Shown here: positions 34,105 through 42,378 of the stretch, piece after piece | Layout of the letters: each line of letters opens with the position of its first letter | Numbering within the stretch: the first letter of the stretch is position 1 | Assembly (NCBI GenBank): GCA_944387895.1 | Contig: CALXGQ010000015.1 | Coordinates: forward strand, 46,199 to 110,198 | Source of the DNA: an uncultured Clostridia bacterium | GTDB lineage: Bacteria; Bacillota; Clostridia; Oscillospirales; QAKW01 | Length of the DNA: 64,000 nucleotides | Direction: 5' to 3' | Translations under genes and position numbers: made by a program | Notes under the pieces: generated by a model | The model's database searches: none | Told to the model about the DNA's origin: nothing | Seen by the model: the letters and a program-made list of their open reading frames with translations, nothing else

Positions 34105-35839
34105 GGCTCGCTTCTCCTTCCTTGGTCTGGGATTGATAGATCTCCTGATAGACCGGGCTGGTTTTCATCAGCTCGTCGTGGGATCCGATGGCGGCAAGGG
34201 CGCCGTCCTCCAGAACTGCGATGCGGTCGCAGTCCAGAACGCTGGCGATGCGCTGCGCCACGGTGATCAGGGTGGTTCCCGCCATTTCCCGCCGGATCGC
34301 CTGCCGCAGCTTGCCTTCCGTGGCAAGATCCAGCGCGGAGGTGCTGTCGTCCAGAATCAGCAGCTCCGGCTTGCGGATCACCGCCCGGGCAATGGAAAGG
34401 CGCTGCTTCTGCCCGCCGGAAAGGGAGGCGCCTTTCTCCGCGATCACGGTGTCGTAACCGTCCGGCATTTTTTCAATAAACTCCGCGGCCTGCGCGATCT
34501 CCGCCGCCCGGCGCACCTCGGCGTCGGTGGCGTCCGGCTTGCCCCAGCGGATGTTTTCCGCAACGCTTCCGCTGAAAAGCTCGCTCTTTTGCAGCACCAC
34601 GGCGATTTTGTTTCTCAACGTGGTCAGGTCAAATTCCCGCACGGAGGATCCGCCGATCCGCAGCTCCCCTTCGCAAACGTCGTAGAAGCGGGGAATCAGG
34701 TGGATCAGGGAGGATTTGCCGGAGCCGGTCGCCCCCAAAACGGCAAGGCTTTCGCCGGGGCGGATCGTCAGGGAAAGGTTTTTGAGAACCGGGCGGGCAA
34801 AGCCGGGATAGTGGAAGGAAACGCGGTCGAAGGTGATTTCTCCGAGTTTTTCGGGCGCATAGGTTCCGTCCTCCACCGCCGGATGGGTGGAAAGCACTTC
34901 GTTGAGCCGTTTCCCGCTGGCCTGCCCCCGCGCGATGGACTGAAACATCATGCTGACCATCATCACCGAATGCAGGATCCGGGTATTATAGTCGATGGCC
35001 GCCATGATCGTGCCTACCTCCATGGCGCCGGCCAGCGTTTGGAGCCCGCCCAGATAGAGGATGCCGACAACGGAAAAGTTCATGACGATGGAAAGGATCG
35101 GCGAGAGCCGGGCAATGATGAACGCGACCTTCAGGTTGGCGTCGGTCAGCGCTGTATTGGCGTCGGTAAAGCGCCGGGTTTCGCGCTCTTCCTGAACATA
35201 GGCCTTGACCATCCGGGCGCCGTTGACATTTTCCTGCATGACGTTATTGACGGTATCCAGCCGCTGCTGCACCATGCCGTAGAGGGGGTTGGCCTTTTTC
35301 AGCACCAGCGTCATGGCGATCAGCTGGATGGGCAGGGAGCAGAGGAGGATCAGGCCGAACCGGTGGTTGAGGCTCAGCATCATGACGATCCCGCCGACAA
35401 ACATCATGCCGGAGCGCACAAACATCCGGATGCACTGCTCCACGAAGTTCTGCATCTGGGTGATGTCGTTTGTCATGCGGGTGATCAGGGAGCCGGTGGT
35501 GAACCGATCCGTTTGCTGGAAGGAGAGATTCATCGCGCTCTTAAAGACATCTTTGCGCAGATCGCAGGCAAAGTTCTGGGAAGCCAGGCTGGCAAAAATC
35601 GAGCAGGAGGCGCCGGAAAGGCCGCCGAGCAGCACGATCAGCAGCATTTGCAGGCCGGTATGCAGCAGAAACTGCTGATCCCCCTTCAGAACGCCGTCGT
35701 TGACCAGGCTTTCCATGAATTTGGGCTGGAGCAGATCAGCCAGAACCTCGCCGATCATGGTCAGCGGCGAGAGAACGGCCCAGAACCAGTAGGGCTTGAG
35801 ATAACGCAGAAGGCTGCCTGTTTTGCTTTTTTTATTCAT
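34097..35839 (-). CDS. ABC exporter half-transporter, degenerate ATPase subunit
   Basis: This 580-residue membrane-ATPase fusion has Walker A GATGSGKSS, signature LSGGQKQRL and Walker B LLILDDSTS. The catalytic glutamate after Walker B is aspartate, and the H-loop histidine is replaced (ITVAQRIAS). These are hallmarks of the degenerate nucleotide site in heterodimeric exporters. It sits between the marR gene (eight-base overlap upstream) and its partner. Confidence 0.92.
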   Translation of the reverse strand: MNKKSKTGSLLRYLKPYWFWAVLSPLTMIGEVLADLLQPKFMESLVNDGVLKGDQQFLLHTGLQMLLIVLLGGLSGASCSIFASLASQNFACDLRKDVFKSAMNLSFQQTDRFTTGSLITRMTNDITQMQNFVEQCIRMFVRSGMMFVGGIVMMLSLNHRFGLILLCSLPIQLIAMTLVLKKANPLYGMVQQRLDTVNNVMQENVNGARMVKAYVQEERETRRFTDANTALTDANLKVAFIIARLSPILSIVMNFSVVGILYLGGLQTLAGAMEVGTIMAAIDYNTRILHSVMMVSMMFQSIARGQASGKRLNEVLSTHPAVEDGTYAPEKLGEITFDRVSFHYPGFARPVLKNLSLTIRPGESLAVLGATGSGKSSLIHLIPRFYDVCEGELRIGGSSVREFDLTTLRNKIAVVLQKSELFSGSVAENIRWGKPDATDAEVRRAAEIAQAAEFIEKMPDGYDTVIAEKGASLSGGQKQRLSIARAVIRKPELLILDDSTSALDLATEGKLRQAIRREMAGTTLITVAQRIASVLDCDRIAVLEDGALAAIGSHDELMKTSPVYQEIYQSQTKEGEASHG

Positions 35840-36284
35840 AGGAATGAAGTCCTTTGGCGGCTAAATTTTGATACATTTTTTCCAATACGGGCCGGATGGC
35901 GGCGATCTCTTCCGGGGTGACGCCCTCCAGCATTTCCCGCTCCGTATCGTGGATGGCGCTGATGACTTTCCGGTTGGCCGCGTGCCCCGCAGGGGTCAGC
36001 CGCACCTGGGTTGTCCGCTGATCCTCGGGAACGCTCTGCCGGGATACCAGACCCTCTGCTTCCATTTTTTGCAGCGTGACGCTGACCGCCGGCGCCGAAA
36101 GATGGGTTTTGCGCACCAGCTCCTGCTGCGTTAGGCTTTCGTTGTGGCTGAGATGAAAAAACATACGGCGCCAGCCGTCCGCCATGCCCAGCGCTTCCGT
36201 TTTTTGCCGCATTCTGTCGTTGAACAGCTTGGAAAGCTCATTGACCAGCATCGACGGCGGCGCTTCCTTGAATGATTTATGCAA
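35832..36284 (-). CDS. MarR family transcriptional regulator
   Basis: This 150-residue winged-helix regulator has the DNA-binding region LTQQELVRKTHLSAPAVSV (about 55-75) and the wing EDQRTTQVRLT. It is the first gene of the exporter operon and probably represses it, releasing on binding of an exported compound. GGGAGGACG precedes the ATG. A palindrome that could be its operator lies directly behind the -10 element. Confidence 0.92.
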   Translation of the reverse strand: MHKSFKEAPPSMLVNELSKLFNDRMRQKTEALGMADGWRRMFFHLSHNESLTQQELVRKTHLSAPAVSVTLQKMEAEGLVSRQSVPEDQRTTQVRLTPAGHAANRKVISAIHDTEREMLEGVTPEEIAAIRPVLEKMYQNLAAKGLHSYE

Positions 36285-36308
36285 AATACGTCCTCCCTTA
36301 ATAATGAT

Positions 36309-36320
36309 TTAGTTAACTAA
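36309..36320. promoter_or_regulatory. Probable MarR operator palindrome
   Basis: TTAGTTAACTAA is a perfect 12-bp palindrome covering the expected start of transcription. Such AT-rich palindromes with TTAG/CTAA arms are common MarR-family sites. Binding is inferred. Confidence 0.65.
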
Positions 36321-36324
36321 TTAA

Positions 36325-36352
36325 ATTATAATAAAATATGAGGGCTTGTCAA
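36325..36352 (-). promoter_or_regulatory. Promoter of the MarR-ABC exporter operon
   Basis: On the minus strand, TTGACA (36352-36347), 16 bases, TATAAT (36330-36325): both hexamers match consensus exactly, suggesting a strong promoter that needs repression. Confidence 0.88.
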
Positions 36353-36418
36353 GAGTATATTTCATCAATCTGCCTAAAATCCGGGGAAATTTTTTGGACA
36401 GGCGAGGGCGGAATTTGG

Positions 36419-36447
36419 TTGAAAACGGTTTTGTGGTATGATAAAAT
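36419..36447 (+). promoter_or_regulatory. Promoter of the MoxR operon
   Basis: TTGAAA (36419-36424), 17 bases, TAAAAT (36442-36447). Confidence 0.7.
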
Positions 36448-36483
36448 AATAAAATAGTAAATAATATATGGAGTGAAAATGGC

Positions 36484-37443
36484 ATGGAAAAACTGCAAAA
36501 TGTTGAACAAGAGCAGGAAGTCTGCAAAAAAATCATTGCAGAGATGAAGAAGGTCATTGTCGGCAAGGACGAGCAGCTCCGGCTGCTGCTGATCTGCCTG
36601 CTTTCCAGGGGACATATTCTGATCGAGGACGTGCCGGGCGTAGGCAAAACCACGGCTGCTTCGGCAATGGGCAGAGCTACCGGCCTGGAGGTCAAGCGGG
36701 TGCAGTTTACCCCTGACGTAATGGCTACGGATATTTCCGGCTTTACCGCGCCGGACGCAAAGACCGGGGAATTTGTCTATAAGCCCGGGGTGTGCATGAC
36801 GAATATTCTGATCGCCGATGAGATCAACCGCACCTCGCCCAAGACCCAATCGGCGCTGCTGGAGGTTATGGAGGAGCGCCAGGTCACGGTGGACGGCGTG
36901 ACCTATGGGCTGCCGGAGCCTTTTATGGTGGTGGCGACCCAGAACCCGCTGGGCTATGTTGGAACCTATCCGCTGCCGGAGGCGCAGCTGGACCGGTTTC
37001 TGATGAAGATGTCGATGGGTTATCCCAGCGCAGAGGAGGAGATGCGCATCATTGGGGAGCGCCACGGGGAGAATCCCATGGACAGCGTGGAAGCCGTTTC
37101 CAATCCCGATGAGATCGTTGCGATGCAGCAGGTTGTGGAGCAGATCCATGTGGATCCGGCGGTTCTGAATTATATTGTCGATCTGGTTTGCGCCACCCGG
37201 AGCAGCGCGCTGGTTTCTTTGGCCGCGTCGCCCCGGGCCTCCCTTGCCCTGCTGCGGGCGTCCTGCGCCGCCGCCCTGCTGGACGGCCGCACCTATGTGA
37301 TCCCGCGGGACGCCGCGGAAATGTATGAAGCGATCGTTTCCCATCGGATCACCCTTGCGCCTGAAGCAAAAATCGAGCGGATGACCGCGGCGCAGCTGCT
37401 GGAAACGCTGAAGGACGCCGTCAAGACGCCTATTGTGAAGTAA
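36484..37443 (+). CDS. MoxR family AAA ATPase
   Basis: This 319-residue AAA+ chaperone-like ATPase has Walker A GVGKTT in EDVPGVGKTTA, Walker B ILIADEINR, and sensor regions VVATQNP and PEAQLDRF. MoxR proteins act in assembly or maturation of other complexes. The gene order MoxR, DUF58 protein, transglutaminase-like membrane protein is widely conserved. Function in this organism is unknown. GGAG lies before the ATG. Confidence 0.93.
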   Translation: MEKLQNVEQEQEVCKKIIAEMKKVIVGKDEQLRLLLICLLSRGHILIEDVPGVGKTTAASAMGRATGLEVKRVQFTPDVMATDISGFTAPDAKTGEFVYKPGVCMTNILIADEINRTSPKTQSALLEVMEERQVTVDGVTYGLPEPFMVVATQNPLGYVGTYPLPEAQLDRFLMKMSMGYPSAEEEMRIIGERHGENPMDSVEAVSNPDEIVAMQQVVEQIHVDPAVLNYIVDLVCATRSSALVSLAASPRASLALLRASCAAALLDGRTYVIPRDAAEMYEAIVSHRITLAPEAKIERMTAAQLLETLKDAVKTPIVK

Positions 37444-37454
37444 GGGGCGAAGCG

Positions 37455-38636
37455 ATGGCCCGTTCACGTTTGATTTATCTGGTTCTGCTGGCGGGAGCGT
37501 TTGTTTTTTCCCAGGCGCTCTATGATTCCATCTCTCTTTTTACGCTGGCGGTGGTGCTGCTGATCCCGGTGATCTCTCTGATCTGCCTGCTGATCAGCCT
37601 GCCGCTGGTGCGGATCGAGCTGGAATCGATCCCTGCCCGGGAAGAACGGCTGCATCCCTTTGCGATCCGGCTGGTGATCCGGAGCAAAACGCCGGTTATG
37701 CTGCCGATGATGAAGTTTTTTCTGCGCGTCAACAACCGGGACGGCGACGCCGCGGTGCCCGGATATGCGCTGGTGCACTATCGCGCCTTTGGCGCAACGA
37801 CGCTGGATGTTCCGCTGAAGTTTCAGGTGCGGGGGCTTTATAAGATCGGGGTGGACAGCGTGGTGTTTTACGATTTTCTCCGGCTGTTCAGCATCAAAAA
37901 ACGGCTTTCCCGGCGGAATGTGGTGGTGATTGCCCCCCGTAAGCTGCGCAATGAGCTGCCTTTGCACGCCTCCCGGCAGGAGCAGGACAGCACCGTCAGC
38001 GCCGGCGGCCGGGAAACGAAATATACCGGCGATATCGCCGGGATCCGGGAGTTTAACGAAAACGATACGCTCCGGCAGGTGCATTGGAAGCTTTCCGCCC
38101 GGCTTTCCAAAATGATTGTGAAAACATACTGGGAAAATACCAGCGATAATATCGTGGTTTTGGCGGATCTTTTTCCCTATGAAGAGGATCGGCTGGCAAA
38201 CCGGCGGCTGACCGACTGCGTGGTGGAAATCGCCCTGGCGCTGACCGAGCAGCTGGCGGAGAGCGGTATTCGCAGTACCTTGGGCTATCCCAACTATGAG
38301 AGTATGCTCCACCTTTCCGGGATCACCGGTCCGGAGGATCAGATCCTGGCGGCGGAGGAGTTTTCCATGACGCCGATGATGGAGCTGGGCACGCTGGAGG
38401 AATCCCTTTCCGCTCTGGATTTCACCGCCTTGCAGGGCGGGGCGCTCTATCTGATCAGCTCCATGCCGGCAAAACGGCTGGTGGAATGTCTGGAGCCCTA
38501 TCTGCGTGGGATCAGCTGCACGGTGCAGTATCTGGTGGTGCGCCCTGAAGCGGAGGCGGAGCAGGGGCCTGATATGAAGGTGTTGACATTGACGGAGATG
38601 GAAGAAGATGACCAATATACGCAAATGGAGAAATAA
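37455..38636 (+). CDS. DUF58 domain membrane protein
   Basis: This 393-residue protein has two N-terminal membrane segments (about 5-22 and 27-50) and the DUF58 core with the hallmark IREFNENDTLRQVHWKLSA (about 195-215), followed by a von Willebrand A-like fold. DUF58 proteins usually pair with MoxR ATPases. It starts eleven bases after the MoxR stop and overlaps the next gene by 29 bases. Confidence 0.92.
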   Translation: MARSRLIYLVLLAGAFVFSQALYDSISLFTLAVVLLIPVISLICLLISLPLVRIELESIPAREERLHPFAIRLVIRSKTPVMLPMMKFFLRVNNRDGDAAVPGYALVHYRAFGATTLDVPLKFQVRGLYKIGVDSVVFYDFLRLFSIKKRLSRRNVVVIAPRKLRNELPLHASRQEQDSTVSAGGRETKYTGDIAGIREFNENDTLRQVHWKLSARLSKMIVKTYWENTSDNIVVLADLFPYEEDRLANRRLTDCVVEIALALTEQLAESGIRSTLGYPNYESMLHLSGITGPEDQILAAEEFSMTPMMELGTLEESLSALDFTALQGGALYLISSMPAKRLVECLEPYLRGISCTVQYLVVRPEAEAEQGPDMKVLTLTEMEEDDQYTQMEK

Positions 38637-41286
38637 GCCGATTCTCGTCGTTCCCCAGGTGACGGTGGAGCAGAAGAACGCCGGAGTCGGAATTGCGCTG
38701 GAGATCCTGCTGCTGTTTGCCGGCCTGCTGGGCTATGTTTTTTGCAATACGACCGCTCTGGATATGGGGATCCCGCCGGTGGCGGTGGTGCTGATCTCCG
38801 CCCTCTGCTTTGGCCTGATGATTCTGCTGGTATGGTATAAGCGGGTGTTTTTCGGCGTTCTGGGCGGCCTGGCGGGGCTCTCTCTGCTTCTATGGCCGGT
38901 CAGCTTTCCGCTGTATCGAATGCTTTGGCAGTCGCTGGTGGTATGCTATAACTATACCGTTTACCTGCTCGGCTCCCAGGAGGGCTATTCCAGCTATATG
39001 AGCTATATGACCATGGATCTTTCCGGATATCTGGAAAATCCGGGTCTCCTGCATCGGTATTTTTATACGGCCGTCATCCTGCTTGCGCTAATCGCCGCGC
39101 TGTTTTTTGCGCTGGCGCTCTTCCGGCGGATCCCGATCCTCGTGGCCTTTCTGATTCCGGCTTTGGGGCTGGTGCCGTTGTTTTTCTTCGGGATCGTGCC
39201 CCACTATGCCGCTTTCAGCGTTTTTCTTTCGGCGCTGATCGGCAGCTATGGGCAGAGCATCGTGCAATACCTGGGCCACCGCCGGAGCAGAGCGGCCGCC
39301 GGGAAGGGCGAAAAGGGCGGCGCGCGCAGGAAAAAAAGAGCCTCCGCCGGGCGCAGAAAGAGCCGGACGACCGCCGAGCGCTTTGCCTTTGCGGCCAACC
39401 ACGGCAGCTTCGGCGTTATCGTGGCCGGCATCATGCTGGTGGTGACGATCAGCACCGCGGCCTTTATCTATACGCGCCCCATTCTGGAAATGGATCAGTT
39501 CCGCGCCTCTCTGGACACCCTTTCTCAAAACGTCATGAATACGCTCTTTCGCTCGGCCTTTGAAAAGAATCTGAATGTTGCCGGGTATATGGAGGAAGGG
39601 GAACTGCTGGGATTGCAGGTTCCGTCCTGGCGGCGGCTGAAGGTCTGCACCGTATCGACGCGGACAGACACCCCGGTCTATCTGCGGTATCGCACGACGG
39701 TGGATCTGATCGAGGACGGCTGGACGGTGGCGGACGAAGCTTTTCTGGAAGAGCTTTCCAACGTAACGGATATGGATTTTTGCGAATACACGCAGTATTA
39801 CAACTATCTGGTGCTGACGGCGCCCGGTGGCGACCCGCTGACGGCGGGGCTGGACAACATCGACAGCGAGGAGCAGGGCTACATCACCGATCAGATCACC
39901 GTGGATCCGGATTATAAGGTGAGCGATCTGCTGGGGCTGCCCGGCGGCGCCACCAGCATTACGCCCCTCGGCGATTATGAGGAATATGAGCGGGAGGGGG
40001 ATACCGTCCTGCGGCATAACGACGATCCGGACGATCGCTCCTATATGTTTCGGGTGGTCTCTCCGGTAATGACCAGCAACCTCTATCTGGAGGCCTTTGA
40101 AGCGACGCAGGAAAGCTATCTGGCATTGCGCAGTACCCAGGGGGAGAGCGATCCGTATATGAGCCGGGAGATGGCATACAGCAGCTTTGTCTACCGCCAT
40201 TATCTTACCCTGCCGGATACGGTGCGGCAGAGCGTTTTTGCGCCGGCGTCCGAGATCACCGCGCCCTATGAGAGCAAGCTGGAGCGCGTGCAGGCGATCG
40301 AGCGGTATTTCAGGGACAATTATTCCTATTCGCTGGTTCGCCAGCGGCTGACCCGGGAGGACGGCACCCCGGCCGACGCCTATGACTATATCAACTATTT
40401 TCTTTTCCAAAATGAAAATAAGGAGGGCTACTGCACGCTTTTTGCCTCCTCCATGGTGGCGATGCTCCGTTCGCTGGGCTATCCCGCCCGGGTGGCAACA
40501 GGCTATTATGCAACGCCCTATCTGGTGGATACGGATCAGTATGCCGCCGATTTGAACGACAGTAATTATCACGCCTGGGTCGAGGTCTACTTTGAGGGAG
40601 CGGGCTGGCTGAGCTTTGAGCCGACGCCGGGCTTCGGCGCCGAACGCAACTATCATCTGTTGGAGGCGGTGGATCAGGGGATCGAGCTGGAAACCCCTTC
40701 CGTGACCATTGAATATGAAGAGATCCCCGGCATGGTGCATTATTCCAAGGAGCTGCCCGATCCGACCATAGAAACGGAGGAGGAGCCCCTGGTCAACGTC
40801 ATCGCCGGAGCGCTGCAGCTAAACAGCAGGAGCGGAATCATCCGGTTGATCCTGCGGATCGTGCTGGTGCTTCTTCTGGTGGTCGCCGTTCTGCTCGGCG
40901 GCCGGATCGCGCACCGGAAAAACCTCGGAAAGGTGGCCAAGGGGCCGCCGGAGGAGGGCGTGAGAGCCGGATATTATGTGATATTGCGCCTGATGCAGAT
41001 GCAGGGCTTCCGGTTCTTTGAAGGGGAGCTGCTGGAGGATTTTGCCCGCCGGGCCGATAATCTGAAGCTGGCGCCCGAAAAGCTTTCCCTGATCGTTCCG
41101 ACTTTGCAGAAGGCTCTTTATTCCGATCAGCCGGTCAGCGAAGAGGAACGCGGGGCGGTGCTGCGGTATATTCAGGCTCTGGATAAAGCCTCCTTCCGGC
41201 GCGTCAACCCCTTTAAGGGCTACTGGTATAAGCTGATTCTCGGCTCTAAGCCCCGCCGGAAGAGCATGATCTGGGTCTTCTCATGA
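38608..41286 (+). CDS. Transglutaminase-like membrane protein (TgpA-type)
   Basis: This 892-residue membrane protein has five to six N-terminal membrane segments (about 25-225) with a basic cytoplasmic loop (around KGEKGGARRKKR), another at about 270-290, a long extracellular region containing a transglutaminase/protease-like core with C609 (GYCTLFASS), H655 (NYHAWVEV) and an acidic residue in FEPTPG, then a membrane segment at about 745-765 and a cytoplasmic tail. It is the third member of the MoxR-DUF58-transglutaminase trio. Whether it crosslinks or cleaves proteins is unknown. AGAAG lies before the ATG. Confidence 0.9.
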   Translation: MTNIRKWRNKPILVVPQVTVEQKNAGVGIALEILLLFAGLLGYVFCNTTALDMGIPPVAVVLISALCFGLMILLVWYKRVFFGVLGGLAGLSLLLWPVSFPLYRMLWQSLVVCYNYTVYLLGSQEGYSSYMSYMTMDLSGYLENPGLLHRYFYTAVILLALIAALFFALALFRRIPILVAFLIPALGLVPLFFFGIVPHYAAFSVFLSALIGSYGQSIVQYLGHRRSRAAAGKGEKGGARRKKRASAGRRKSRTTAERFAFAANHGSFGVIVAGIMLVVTISTAAFIYTRPILEMDQFRASLDTLSQNVMNTLFRSAFEKNLNVAGYMEEGELLGLQVPSWRRLKVCTVSTRTDTPVYLRYRTTVDLIEDGWTVADEAFLEELSNVTDMDFCEYTQYYNYLVLTAPGGDPLTAGLDNIDSEEQGYITDQITVDPDYKVSDLLGLPGGATSITPLGDYEEYEREGDTVLRHNDDPDDRSYMFRVVSPVMTSNLYLEAFEATQESYLALRSTQGESDPYMSREMAYSSFVYRHYLTLPDTVRQSVFAPASEITAPYESKLERVQAIERYFRDNYSYSLVRQRLTREDGTPADAYDYINYFLFQNENKEGYCTLFASSMVAMLRSLGYPARVATGYYATPYLVDTDQYAADLNDSNYHAWVEVYFEGAGWLSFEPTPGFGAERNYHLLEAVDQGIELETPSVTIEYEEIPGMVHYSKELPDPTIETEEEPLVNVIAGALQLNSRSGIIRLILRIVLVLLLVVAVLLGGRIAHRKNLGKVAKGPPEEGVRAGYYVILRLMQMQGFRFFEGELLEDFARRADNLKLAPEKLSLIVPTLQKALYSDQPVSEEERGAVLRYIQALDKASFRRVNPFKGYWYKLILGSKPRRKSMIWVFS

Positions 41287-42266
41287 GAAGGTTTGTTGTA
41301 GCCCCCAACGACGCCGGGCAGCGCCTGGATAAATTTATCCTGAAGGTGGCCGGAAACCTGAGCCCTTCGCTGATGTATAAATATCTGCGCAAAAAGGCGA
41401 TCAAGGTGGACGGCCGCCGGGCGGAGGGCAGCACCCGCCTGCAAGCGGGCGCCGTTGTGGAAATGTATATCAACGATGAGTTTTTCACCGAAAAAAACGC
41501 CGATTTCCGGGCGATCGGCTACCGGCCGGAGCTGGAGATCGTGTATGAGGATGAAAATCTTCTTCTGGTGGATAAAAAGCCGGGCGTTCCGGTCCATGCC
41601 GACGCCCACGGCAGCAGAGATACGCTGATCAATCAGGTGCTGCTGTATCTCTACGAAAAAGGCGCTTATGACCCGGAGCGGGAGCTTTCCTTTACGCCGG
41701 CTCTCTGCAATCGGCTGGATCAAAATACCGGCGGGATCGTCATCGTCGCCAAGAACGCCGCCGCCGGCCGGGCGCTATACGAAATCGTGAAAAACCGACA
41801 GGTCGAGAAGCGGTATCTGGCGTTGGCGCTGGGGAGCTTCCGGGAGAAGCAGGCCACGCTTCGGGCATATCTGAAAAAGGACGCCGCTTCCAATCTGGTT
41901 CGGATCGCGGCGCAGCCCCGGGAGGGCTATAAAGAGATCGTTACTCGCTATCGGGTTCTGCGGGAGGGCGGCGGCCTTTCCCTGCTGGAGGTGGAGCTGG
42001 TCACCGGCCGAACCCACCAGATCCGGGCGCATCTGGCCTTTGCGGGCCATCCTCTGGCCGGCGATCTGAAATACGGCACCGCTGCCGCCAATAAAGGCTT
42101 GCCCTTCCGGCATCAGGCTCTTTATGCTTATTCCCTTGCCTTCCGGCTGCCGGAGGAGCATCCCCTTTCCTATCTCAACGGTCAGGTGTTCCAGGTGAAA
42201 AAGGTCTATTTCGCCGATTTCATCGAGAGCCGGACCCGGGATGGGGAAAAACGCAGAAAAGAATAA
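41283..42266 (+). CDS. RluA family 23S rRNA pseudouridine synthase
   Basis: This 327-residue enzyme has an N-terminal S4 RNA-binding domain (about 10-60) and the catalytic domain with aspartate in NRLDQNTGG. The family consensus is HRLDxxTSG, so the histidine is asparagine and the serine is glycine here, as in some RluC/RluD-like members. TGRTHQIRAHLA and AGDLKYG are further matches. The start overlaps the previous stop (ATGA), an odd pairing with the transglutaminase gene. Target site on rRNA is uncertain. A terminator follows. Confidence 0.88.
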   Translation: MRRFVVAPNDAGQRLDKFILKVAGNLSPSLMYKYLRKKAIKVDGRRAEGSTRLQAGAVVEMYINDEFFTEKNADFRAIGYRPELEIVYEDENLLLVDKKPGVPVHADAHGSRDTLINQVLLYLYEKGAYDPERELSFTPALCNRLDQNTGGIVIVAKNAAAGRALYEIVKNRQVEKRYLALALGSFREKQATLRAYLKKDAASNLVRIAAQPREGYKEIVTRYRVLREGGGLSLLEVELVTGRTHQIRAHLAFAGHPLAGDLKYGTAAANKGLPFRHQALYAYSLAFRLPEEHPLSYLNGQVFQVKKVYFADFIESRTRDGEKRRKE

Positions 42267-42318
42267 ATCCGATTGGCGCCGGGCAGCCCCCGCGCCGTTT
42301 CGCAAAGGTGCAAAAGAA

Positions 42319-42358
42319 GCGCCGGCTCCGCAGAAAGCGGAGCCGGCGCCGTTTTTTT
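42319..42358 (+). terminator. Terminator after the pseudouridine synthase gene
   Basis: A perfect 13-bp stem of GCGCCGGCTCCGC (42319-42331) and its complement (42337-42349), with loop AGAAA and seven T at 42352-42358. Confidence 0.93.
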
Positions 42359-42378
42359 ATTTACCGAGGATCGGCCGG

